From an archaeon (GTDB taxonomy: Archaea > Asgardarchaeota > Hermodarchaeia > Hermodarchaeales > Hermodarchaeaceae), in contig JABXGX010000176.1 of the NCBI GenBank assembly GCA_016550405.1, positions 1-11,526 of the forward strand: DNA of 11,526 nt, written 5' to 3'. The notes beneath the pieces are model-generated. The model did not search any database. It saw nothing but the letters and a program-made list of their open reading frames with translations, and was not told the DNA's origin. Position numbers and translations under genes: made by a program. Shown one piece after another: positions 1 through 5,219 of the stretch (positions are counted from its first letter, which is position 1; each line of letters starts with the position of its first letter).

Positions 1-14
1 AAGAGGCGGAGAAT

Positions 15-263
15 GTGCCAAAGAAAGGACCTGAAATCGGTCCTAAACGAATGACTCGATACGAAAAATCCCGGGTAGTGGGATCTCGTGCCCTTCAAAT
101 CTCGATGGGGGCCCCAATTCTAACACGCATTGCTTCGGATCTCAACGATCCAATCCGGATTGCAGAATTGGAGTTACAAAAACGAGTTCTCCCAATTACA
201 ATCAGACGTAAACTGCCTTCGGGTGCTTTCGAAGACATAGCCCTGATTGACCTTGTCGATTAG
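15..263 (+). CDS. rpoK: DNA-directed RNA polymerase subunit K (Rpb6/omega family)
   Basis: A small core subunit of archaeal RNA polymerase, equivalent to eukaryotic Rpb6 and bacterial omega, which helps assemble and stabilise the largest subunit. The 82-residue product carries the family core: MTRYEKSRVVGSRALQISMG at residues 13-32 followed by AP, then a segment resembling 'DPIxIAxxEL', then IRRKLPSGAFED near the C-terminus. The GTG at 15 is preceded by GGAG at 8-11, only three bases away, which is close for a ribosome site. The frame is also open upstream to the window edge (it would read E-A-E-N), so the true start may lie outside with an acidic N-terminal extension. The family call is secure; the start is not. 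A T-rich stretch at 283-300 could end the transcript. Confidence 0.92.
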   Translation: MPKKGPEIGPKRMTRYEKSRVVGSRALQISMGAPILTRIASDLNDPIRIAELELQKRVLPITIRRKLPSGAFEDIALIDLVD

Positions 264-448
264 CTGCTCCGCCTTCATCCATTCTTATATTTTGATTTTT
301 CAGATGTTGCAGGCTAATTTGTTATACTAGGAGAAGAGGCGCAAAAACTCCTGCTCCACTTCACTTCTTAAATGTTCGAAATCCTTTTTGCAGACTAGAA
401 AGAGGGATTGTGTAATTCTGCATTAGTGTCTTTGCTGTGGTGGTTTGA
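264..448. other. Intergenic region between rpoK and the PaaK-like gene
   Basis: No gene or RNA is recognisable in these 185 bases. A T-rich run at 283-300 is a plausible archaeal terminator for rpoK. TATA-like strings occur at 322-327 (TTATAC) and 367-374 (CTTAAATG). The second would give a leader of roughly 50 bases for the gene at 449, the first a longer one. Neither has a convincing BRE, so the promoter is not fixed. Confidence 0.4.
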
Positions 449-2035
449 ATGAAACGATTCCTCTCATTTGACGAGCTCAAATCTTTAAGTTATGAGGAAA
501 TTGAGTCAATGCAAAATCGAAAGTTCCGAGCCTTTATCCGCTATCAGGTTTACCCGAATCATCCATTTTATCGACGGCTCTTCAAAGAACACGAGGTGGA
601 TCCCTTTGATCTTCGAGCGCCTTCCGACTGGGAAAAATATGGACTGCCCCTCGTGAAGAAGGCCGATTACAAAGAGAATTTGCGGGAATTCGTTTTAAAT
701 CCGCAAGAAGTCGATGGCCAAGAAAGGGACCCAGCTGAGGTTATTAGAAATCTGCTGGATTATTACAAGGAAGCGGGATATAAGGATGAGCAAAATTTTG
801 TTTTTCGTCGTGGGCTTAAAGTCAAACTTCGAATCGGAAAAGAAAAGGCGACCCAGGAACTTCTGAAGCATATAAAACATCAGTTTTCTCCGCGGTTCTT
901 TTGGTTTTCATCAGGACGTGCTTCTGGACTTCCTTCACCTGTTTTCCTCACGCATTATGATAACGAGTTGATGCTGAATAACATGGCTAAATCCGGAAAA
1001 ATGGCAATTGATCCGTTCGTTAAGGACGGATTTGAGCTTCGTGCAATGAACCTATTTCCATCCGCCCCTCATCTTGGCTTCTTTGGTGTGGACGGTGGTC
1101 TGTTACAGATGGCAGATTTTGTAGTTCGTTCAACTGCAGGAGGAGCTATAAGCACTGATAAGCTTGTACAGCTCGCAGAGCTGTTCAAAGTAACCGGTTT
1201 TGCTGCAATGCCCGGATATCTGCGCAATATTTTCTGTCGAGAGTTACTTCAACAAAAGCCGAAATTAGAGAAACGTGGAATTATTCTCTTAGCAGGTGAA
1301 CGTATTTACGATGCAGTGATTGATGACATTAAGACTAATTTTGCAGAAGTAGGAATGACTGAAAGCCGAGTCATTGGAGGTTGGGCTGCAAGTGAGACCA
1401 AAATCGGTGTAGCATGTCAATGCCAAGAAAAGGGCGGATACCATAATCTTTCTCCTCTAGCGTTTGCTGTTCGTTTTGTGAAATTTACTGATGAAGTAGG
1501 CGGATATGAGTTTACAAGTCCTGAAGAAGGAGGGTATATTACTATCTTCCATGTGGATGGGCGTTCATCAATGTTTGAAGGTTATTTGATGGGTGACCAT
1601 GTCGACAAAGTGACAACGGGTAAATGTCCTCATTGTGGTTTAGAGATGCCTTGTTTCTTTAACATCTCCAGAGAATCTGAAATTGGTGCTCAAATGCATG
1701 TAATGGGGGTTGCAGAAGAGAAGATTAAAGGAGCGACTGTTAATCTGACAGCGTTACGCGAGTCTTTGTTAGCATTGAGCCAGATTCATGAAGCTCAGAT
1801 TATTGTGAGTAAATCAAAACCTGATGATCCTTATTCAACGGATGTTCTTTCATTGAATATTGTACTAAAATCAGGAGCTAACCAAACTCAAGCACAGCGA
1901 ATGATTCAAAAATTAACGAAAACTGAAACTGAGATTACCCCAGTCATTAATTTCATGGATTTGGACACACTGTTGGAGCAGGCAGGTGGGTTGAAATTCC
2001 AGGAAATAGTTGATTCCCGTATTAAACCAGCTTAG
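449..2035 (+). CDS. Divergent PaaK / coenzyme F390 synthetase-like adenylate-forming enzyme
   Basis: A 528-residue protein resembling phenylacetate-CoA ligase and coenzyme F390 synthetase, members of the ANL superfamily that activate a carboxylate with ATP as an acyl-adenylate. Residues 37-77 (NHPFYRRLFKEH..., LPLVKKADY) match the PaaK N-terminal helix region. SSGRASGLPSPVF at 154-166 is the phosphate-binding loop, but with R-A where T-T is usual and without the usual Lys. GGWAASET at 310-317 sits where 'YGxTE' is expected. GD at 382-383 would be the ribose-binding aspartate. CPHCG at 393-397 corresponds to the cysteine pair of PaaK enzymes, and IKGATVNLTAL at 426-436 to the hinge/A10 region. 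A further C-x-C (CQC) lies near 323-325. Substrate unknown: an aryl or fatty acid, or an F420-like target, are possible. It stands alone, facing tRNA-Thr tail to tail. Confidence 0.7.
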   Translation: MKRFLSFDELKSLSYEEIESMQNRKFRAFIRYQVYPNHPFYRRLFKEHEVDPFDLRAPSDWEKYGLPLVKKADYKENLREFVLNPQEVDGQERDPAEVIRNLLDYYKEAGYKDEQNFVFRRGLKVKLRIGKEKATQELLKHIKHQFSPRFFWFSSGRASGLPSPVFLTHYDNELMLNNMAKSGKMAIDPFVKDGFELRAMNLFPSAPHLGFFGVDGGLLQMADFVVRSTAGGAISTDKLVQLAELFKVTGFAAMPGYLRNIFCRELLQQKPKLEKRGIILLAGERIYDAVIDDIKTNFAEVGMTESRVIGGWAASETKIGVACQCQEKGGYHNLSPLAFAVRFVKFTDEVGGYEFTSPEEGGYITIFHVDGRSSMFEGYLMGDHVDKVTTGKCPHCGLEMPCFFNISRESEIGAQMHVMGVAEEKIKGATVNLTALRESLLALSQIHEAQIIVSKSKPDDPYSTDVLSLNIVLKSGANQTQAQRMIQKLTKTETEITPVINFMDLDTLLEQAGGLKFQEIVDSRIKPA

Positions 2036-2053
2036 ATAATCATTAGAAAAATA

Positions 2054-2153
2054 TGGAGCCTCGGGCGGGGATTGAACCCGCGACCAGCAGCTTACTCGAC
2101 CCCTTGGGAAAGAAGTGTACGAGGCTGTCGCTCTACCACTGAGCTACCGAGGC
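2054..2153 (-). tRNA. tRNA-Thr (anticodon CGT) with one intron; CCA encoded
   Basis: On the minus strand the gene folds as a complete cloverleaf. The acceptor stem is GCCTCGG/CCGAGGC, the D stem GCTC/GAGC, the anticodon stem ACAGC/GCTGC (A27-C43 mismatched), and the T stem GCGGG/CCCGC with loop TTCAATC. The discriminator is U73, usual for archaeal tRNA-Thr, followed by an encoded CCA at 2054-2056. The anticodon CGT occupies 2119-2121. Removing 25 bases between positions 37 and 38 leaves a seven-base loop CTCGTAA and a mature length of 72 before CCA. A run of five T follows the 3' end on the transcribed strand, a likely terminator. It would decode ACG. It is divergent from thiL. Confidence 0.95.
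2093..2117 (-). other. Intron of tRNA-Thr(CGT), canonical 37/38 position
   Basis: A 25-base intron with a complete bulge-helix-bulge. The outer helix is the anticodon stem. The central 4-bp helix pairs loop bases CUCG (2120-2123) with intron CGAG (2095-2098). The 5' bulge is UA^C and the 3' bulge UA^A. The inner helix pairs ACUUC with GGGGU, including two G-U pairs. Cleavage after the second base of each bulge gives the expected mature loop. Any archaeal splicing endonuclease should accept this strict form. Confidence 0.9.
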
Positions 2154-2199
2154 ACTGTACATGGGTTGAATAGGGAGACCCAAAAAGATTTCGACAGTG

Positions 2200-2208
2200 T
2201 AGTTAATA
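2200..2208 (+). promoter_or_regulatory. Probable TATA box for thiL
   Basis: TAGTTAATA is centred about 26 bases before the ATG at 2231, the spacing expected for a leaderless or nearly leaderless archaeal transcript. It supports 2231 rather than the upstream TTG at 2216 as the start. Judged by eye only. Confidence 0.4.
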
Positions 2209-2230
2209 GTAGCATTTGAAGGGATTGCCA

Positions 2231-3229
2231 ATGGAAAAAAAGACAAACACACTTCGTGATCTCGGCGAAAGAGGATTAATCCGTTGGTTTCAGGATTTAA
2301 TCACCCCTTATGATAAAGCACTCCTCTCTGGTATGGAAGATGCAGTGGCTGTATCTCTTAATGATGAAGCTATCATCGCGAATAGTGATATGCTAGTTGG
2401 ATCAACGGATGTACTACCTGGTATGTCGGCTAGTGAAATTGCATGGAAAGCTGGAGTTATGGGATTAAGCGATCTAGCCGCAAAGGGAGCTGTGCCGCTT
2501 GGAGTGATAGTTTCCTTAGGTTTTCCAGCAGATACAGAAACAAATTTTGCTGCGGCAATTGTTGGAGGACTAAATTGTGTGTGTCGTGACCATGATACAT
2601 ACTATCTAGGGGGAGATACTAATCAATGCTTGGACCTTGTGATTGACTGCACAGCAATAGGAAAGGCTTCTCAGAAACAGATCCTTAGACGAAGCGGGGC
2701 CAATCCTGGTGATTTGATTGCAACAACAGGCGACTTCGGGTATACCGGGGCATTATTCAAAGCTTTGTTGCGAGGTTACTCTGAGCCCCATGAACTCGTT
2801 GAACAAATTCGGCAGTCAGCATTACGGCCAAGAGCCCGATTGAAAGAAGGACAAATATTAGGTCAAAGTGGATTGGCGTCAGCTTCAATAGATAGTAGTG
2901 ATGGACTTGCATGGTCTTTACATGAACTGGCTGCAGCAAGTCGAGTCGGATTCCAACTCGATAACATTCCTATTCCAGAAGTATGTAAGAAATTCGCAAT
3001 AACGAATGATTTGAATCCGATTGATCTTGCTCTGTATGGAGGCGAAGAATTTGAGCTAGTTGTTACAATACCTCCTGAAAAGTGGGAAAAGGCTAGGACA
3101 TTAGTTCAGGAAGTAGGGGGGTCGTTAGTTCGAATTGGTACGATACATGAAGAGCACGAGAAAGTTTTACAACTTAATGGTAGAAATATACCAATTGAAC
3201 CAAAAGGGTATGAGCACTTTTCGGAATGA
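2231..3229 (+). CDS. thiL: Thiamine-monophosphate kinase
   Basis: ThiL phosphorylates thiamine monophosphate with ATP to make thiamine diphosphate, the last step of cofactor synthesis. It belongs to the PurM/AIR-synthetase-like ATP-binding family and works as a cytosolic dimer. From the ATG at 2231 (332 residues) the motifs are in order: GMEDAVAV near 34, aligning with the family 'GDDAAV' metal/ATP loop but with Glu for the first Asp; NSDM near 51-54; LSDLAAKGAVPLG near 79-91; GGDT at 127-130; IDSSDGLAWSL at 220-230; and LYGGEEFELV near 270. Length is typical. An in-frame TTG at 2216 would add five residues, but the TATA-like element at 2200-2208 and AAGGGA at 2219-2224 favour 2231. The stop lies seven bases from the CCA end of the convergent tRNA-Lys gene. 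Confidence 0.93.
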   Translation: MEKKTNTLRDLGERGLIRWFQDLITPYDKALLSGMEDAVAVSLNDEAIIANSDMLVGSTDVLPGMSASEIAWKAGVMGLSDLAAKGAVPLGVIVSLGFPADTETNFAAAIVGGLNCVCRDHDTYYLGGDTNQCLDLVIDCTAIGKASQKQILRRSGANPGDLIATTGDFGYTGALFKALLRGYSEPHELVEQIRQSALRPRARLKEGQILGQSGLASASIDSSDGLAWSLHELAAASRVGFQLDNIPIPEVCKKFAITNDLNPIDLALYGGEEFELVVTIPPEKWEKARTLVQEVGGSLVRIGTIHEEHEKVLQLNGRNIPIEPKGYEHFSE

Positions 3230-3252
3230 AGAAAATGGCGGGCTCGGGGGGA

Positions 3253-3274
3253 TTTTCGGACAGGTTTTTGGGCT
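3253..3274 (-). other. Intron 2 of tRNA-Lys(CTT), inside the T-loop (59/60)
   Basis: A 22-base insert in the T-loop. The T stem GGGGG/CCCCC forms the outer helix. Loop UUCG pairs with intron CGAA as the 4-bp central helix. The 5' bulge is AA^A and the 3' bulge AA^U, so splicing after position 59 rebuilds TTCGAAT. Because of the repeated A's, cuts one or two bases earlier would give the same product. The inner helix is poor, so this is a relaxed hBH motif. Such non-canonical introns are known mainly from Thermoproteales and some other archaea with broad-specificity heterotetrameric splicing endonucleases. Confidence 0.85.
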
Positions 3275-3296
3275 TTCGAACCCCCGACAATCGGGT

Positions 3297-3316
3297 GTCT
3301 CCAATGAAATTGGAAT
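3297..3316 (-). other. Intron 1 of tRNA-Lys(CTT), position 37/38
   Basis: A 20-base intron directly after A37. A bulge-helix-bulge can be drawn: loop bases CUCU pair with intron GGAG (one U-G pair), with 5' bulge UA^A and 3' bulge AC^A next to the stem CCCGA. There is a competing fold in which the intron makes its own stem (UUCCAAU with AUUGGAG, loop UUC) and opens the 4-bp helix. The position is canonical; the exact splicing structure is inferred. Confidence 0.8.
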
Positions 3317-3380
3317 TAAGAGCCCGACGCTCTGCCTGGCTAAGCTACGAGCCCGTAGTTGAGCAGTCTTTCTGCCATTA

Positions 3381-3388
3381 TTTTAAAA
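3381..3388 (-). promoter_or_regulatory. TATA box for tRNA-Lys
   Basis: TTTTAAAA (self-complementary) lies 26 bases before the first base of the tRNA at 3354 on the minus strand, the usual archaeal TATA-to-start distance for a tRNA gene. Confidence 0.55.
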
Positions 3389-3416
3389 CTTTCTGAAAAA
3401 GAAAAGAGCCCTAAGA

Positions 3417-3425
3417 TTTTATACT
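3417..3425 (+). promoter_or_regulatory. TATA box for ribL
   Basis: TTTTATACT is centred about 29 bases before the ATG at 3450. This predicts transcription beginning at or next to the start codon, so a leaderless ribL mRNA. It is back to back with the tRNA-Lys promoter. Confidence 0.5.
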
Positions 3426-3449
3426 TTCAAGTCTAGAAAGGCGAATAAT

Positions 3450-3899
3450 ATGACGAAAAAGCGGATACTTATTGCAGGAACCTTCGATATTCTTCATCCA
3501 GGCCATGTTTTTCTCATAAACGAGGCTGCAAAGCTTGGTGAGGTTATTGTAGTAATAGCACGAGATGAAAATGTACTCCATACCAAAGGGCATCCAGTAA
3601 TTGTACCTGAAAAACAGCGTTTGTTTATGGTTGAAGCATTGAAAGGGGTCGCTAAAGCTGTTCTTGGTAATCCTGGAGATGATTTTATTAGCATCGTTGA
3701 AGAGCTACAGCCAGATATTCTATTGTTAGGTCCAAACCAAGACTTTTCGCTAGAGAAAATCCAGAATAGACTTGATGAAAAGGGAATGATAACCAGGGTG
3801 GTCCGACTAGAGCAATTATTTGATGAGTTTCCTCTGAACAGTTCAACACGCATTATTGAGAAGGCAATTTCAAATCAGAAAGATCGAATTTCACAGTGA
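3450..3899 (+). CDS. ribL: FAD synthase (archaeal FMN adenylyltransferase)
   Basis: RibL transfers AMP from ATP to FMN, giving FAD. The 149-residue product is a single nucleotidyltransferase domain of the cytidylyltransferase-like fold: GTFDILHPGHVF at 10-21 contains the HxGH motif that binds the triphosphate, ARDENV follows at 37-42, and SSTRI at 131-135 is the family 'S-S/T-T-x-I' motif near the C-terminus. Length and architecture match archaeal RibL rather than bacterial bifunctional RibF. It overlaps the 3' end of the opposite-strand riboflavin kinase by 47 bases, so the enzymes for the two successive steps to FAD are neighbours. A glycerol-3-phosphate cytidylyltransferase is the main alternative; the ribK neighbour argues for RibL. 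Confidence 0.88.
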   Translation: MTKKRILIAGTFDILHPGHVFLINEAAKLGEVIVVIARDENVLHTKGHPVIVPEKQRLFMVEALKGVAKAVLGNPGDDFISIVEELQPDILLLGPNQDFSLEKIQNRLDEKGMITRVVRLEQLFDEFPLNSSTRIIEKAISNQKDRISQ

Positions 3900-4554
3900 C
3901 AATATCACCGTCAGTGACATTGAGCTTTTGCCGCAAGCTTATTGGTGCTATAACCTCGACGACGTTAGGATGATGATGTGTGCGTTCAATCAATAAAACG
4001 GCAGCCTTTTGTTCTCCATTTACCATGGCCGGGTAACAGGTAACGGGTCCAAAGGTTCGATCACCAGTCACGAACCCGTGAATTTCAATACCAAGGGTTG
4101 CTTTGAGTAATTGAAATTCATTGACGTCTGTTTCGGTGATTAATTGGATATTAAGAGTGCCAGGGTAGGGAGTATAGCTTAGCAATCTACGAAATTGTCT
4201 TCGATAACCTTCTAACTGAATGTAATAAGCACCTTCTCCTAATCCGGTTAGAATTCTTCCTTTGAAGCTGCGGTATCGTTTCCTCGTCAGTGCTATTTCC
4301 AGGATAGATTGGATTTTCACTAATTCAGATATGCCCTTCTGTTGTATTTTGATTAATTGTCCACGATTATTAAGAACTCGATGAATTAAGCCACGGTTTT
4401 CCAATTCTAGCAATCTTCTGGAAGCAGTCTGCTGGCTGATTTGTAAAAGCTGAGCAAGCCGAGACGTAGATGTGCGGATATTATTGGTTACTGCACCCAG
4501 TTGAGCTAGAGTTAGAAGTGTGAACCATAGCTGTTCTTTCATGAAAATCATCAT
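3853..4554 (-). CDS. ribK: CTP-dependent riboflavin kinase with N-terminal winged helix (RbkR type)
   Basis: It phosphorylates riboflavin to FMN using CTP, a reaction specific to archaea. Residues about 5-85 form a MarR-like winged helix-turn-helix (TSRLAQLLQISQQTASRRLL at 30-49). Residues about 97-224 are the kinase barrel with GLGEGAYYI at 104-112, YTPYPGTLNI at 127-136, FGPVTCYPA at 168-176 and RTHHHPNVVEVIAP at 191-204. In many archaea such fusions (RbkR) also act as regulators of riboflavin genes, so a dual role is likely by family knowledge. The first ATG overlaps the nfi stop (ATGA), which suggests translational coupling. Two further in-frame ATGs, at residues 2 and 5, are also possible starts. 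The 3' end overlaps ribL by 47 bases. Confidence 0.92.
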   Translation of the reverse strand: MMIFMKEQLWFTLLTLAQLGAVTNNIRTSTSRLAQLLQISQQTASRRLLELENRGLIHRVLNNRGQLIKIQQKGISELVKIQSILEIALTRKRYRSFKGRILTGLGEGAYYIQLEGYRRQFRRLLSYTPYPGTLNIQLITETDVNEFQLLKATLGIEIHGFVTGDRTFGPVTCYPAMVNGEQKAAVLLIERTHHHPNVVEVIAPISLRQKLNVTDGDIVTVKFDLSDLKLPSQ

Positions 4555-5204
4555 TTCTGTTTAAGTGTTTGACGGCTCTCAGTCGCTATCTTGTGTGCAA
4601 AACGGATTGGTTCAGGTAGGCGATATTTTATGATACACTTTCTTGTCAATTCTACTGCTGTCGATAAAGAAACCCGATGCCCAGTACTGATGTAAATAGG
4701 TTTACAACCAGGTTTGGATACAAATCGTGCACCAACGACTTCACCATTGAGGATGATAGTATCAAAGGATTTTGGGTTAGATTGAATGGTTCCACACAAG
4801 TAGCTTTTTGCTACCCCAATGGTAGGAGTGTCTCTTAGAATTCCAAAATGGCTAGCAGCCCCAAGCATTCGAGGATGTGCCTTACCATGTGCATCTACGA
4901 AGCAAAGATCGGGGGTGTACGAAAGGGCGTTATAAGCCAAGGATAATGGTGGATATTCTCGAAAAGAGAGAAATGTTGGAATGTATGGCACCTGAGTTTG
5001 GATAAACACGGTTTGGTATTCAAGTTGCGTTAACTCAGGGAACTTAAGTATAACAGCAACGCCAATAGCAGTTTGTTTGTAATAAGAGACATCTAACCCA
5101 CATACAGTTCGGGGAGGATTAGGAAAGTCATCATGTTCAACAAGTCGCGAAACTAAATCTAGTTGGACTTGCCGTGCCCTTGTGGTAGGAAATTTTGTAC
5201 GCAG
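4551..5204 (-). CDS. nfi: Endonuclease V (deoxyinosine 3' endonuclease), apparent CTG start
   Basis: EndoV cuts one phosphodiester 3' of deoxyinosine, and inosine in RNA in some homologues. The first ATG/GTG/TTG in frame is GTG at 5009, which would give 152 residues and lose the first catalytic Asp. The frame is open upstream to the translin stop and encodes clear family sequence: ARQVQLDLVSRLV, then GLDVSYY with catalytic Asp (residue 38 if CTG at 5204 is residue 1), IGVAVILKFPEL, the PYIPTFLSFRE wedge and catalytic Glu83, FVDAHGKAHPR with Asp104, IGVAK, and a C-terminal TGHRVSLSTAVELTRKC...RLPEPIR. From CTG the length is 217, normal for EndoV. GGAGG at 5214-5218 ends nine bases before that CTG. 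A sequencing error or a frameshift from ATG at 5220 are alternatives. It is the middle gene of translin-nfi-ribK. Confidence 0.85.
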   Translation of the reverse strand: MRTKFPTTRARQVQLDLVSRLVEHDDFPNPPRTVCGLDVSYYKQTAIGVAVILKFPELTQLEYQTVFIQTQVPYIPTFLSFREYPPLSLAYNALSYTPDLCFVDAHGKAHPRMLGAASHFGILRDTPTIGVAKSYLCGTIQSNPKSFDTIILNGEVVGARFVSKPGCKPIYISTGHRVSLSTAVELTRKCIIKYRLPEPIRFAHKIATESRQTLKQK

Positions 5205-5213
5205 AGAAGATAG

Positions 5214-5218
5214 CCTCC
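5214..5218 (-). promoter_or_regulatory. Strong Shine-Dalgarno site deciding the nfi start
   Basis: GGAGG on the minus strand begins two bases after the translin stop codon TAA. Nine bases downstream lies CTG (5204-5202), in frame with endonuclease V. No ATG, GTG or TTG in that frame lies between the translin stop and 5009. Confidence 0.6.
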
Positions 5219-5219
5219 A

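Larger units (their letters stand above)
3236..3354 (-). tRNA. tRNA-Lys (anticodon CTT) with two introns; CCA encoded
   Basis: Read on the minus strand. The acceptor stem is GGGCTCG/CGAGCCC, the D stem GCTT/GAGC with one G-T pair, the anticodon stem TCGGG/CCCGA, the variable loop TTGTC and the T stem GGGGG/CCCCC. G73 is followed by CCA at 3236-3238. The anticodon CTT is at 3318-3320. The anticodon loop holds 27 bases and the T-loop 29. Removing 20 and 22 bases respectively restores the loops CTCTTAA and TTCGAAT and a 74-base tRNA before CCA. All stems pair perfectly after removal, so this is a real gene and not a decayed copy. T-rich sequence (TTTTCTTC) follows the 3' end. A TATA box lies upstream at 3381-3388. 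It would decode AAG. Confidence 0.95.

Noticed and set aside
329..352. AGGAG...CTCCT inverted repeat as a hairpin RNA or terminator
   Set aside because: Only five pairs with a 14-base loop and no T-run following; expected by chance.
3236..3354. tRNA-Lys as a pseudogene because of insertions in two loops
   Set aside because: All stems pair fully once the inserts are removed, G73 and CCA are present, and the T-loop insert has a regular splicing motif.
3135..3362. Plus-strand open frame running from the end of thiL through the tRNA-Lys gene
   Set aside because: It lies over thiL in another frame and then across a perfectly folding tRNA on the other strand; no protein family features.
4551..5009. 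Endonuclease V as a 152-residue truncated or pseudogene product from GTG 5009
   Set aside because: Family sequence with the first catalytic Asp continues upstream without a stop, so the short form is an annotation artefact rather than a decayed gene.
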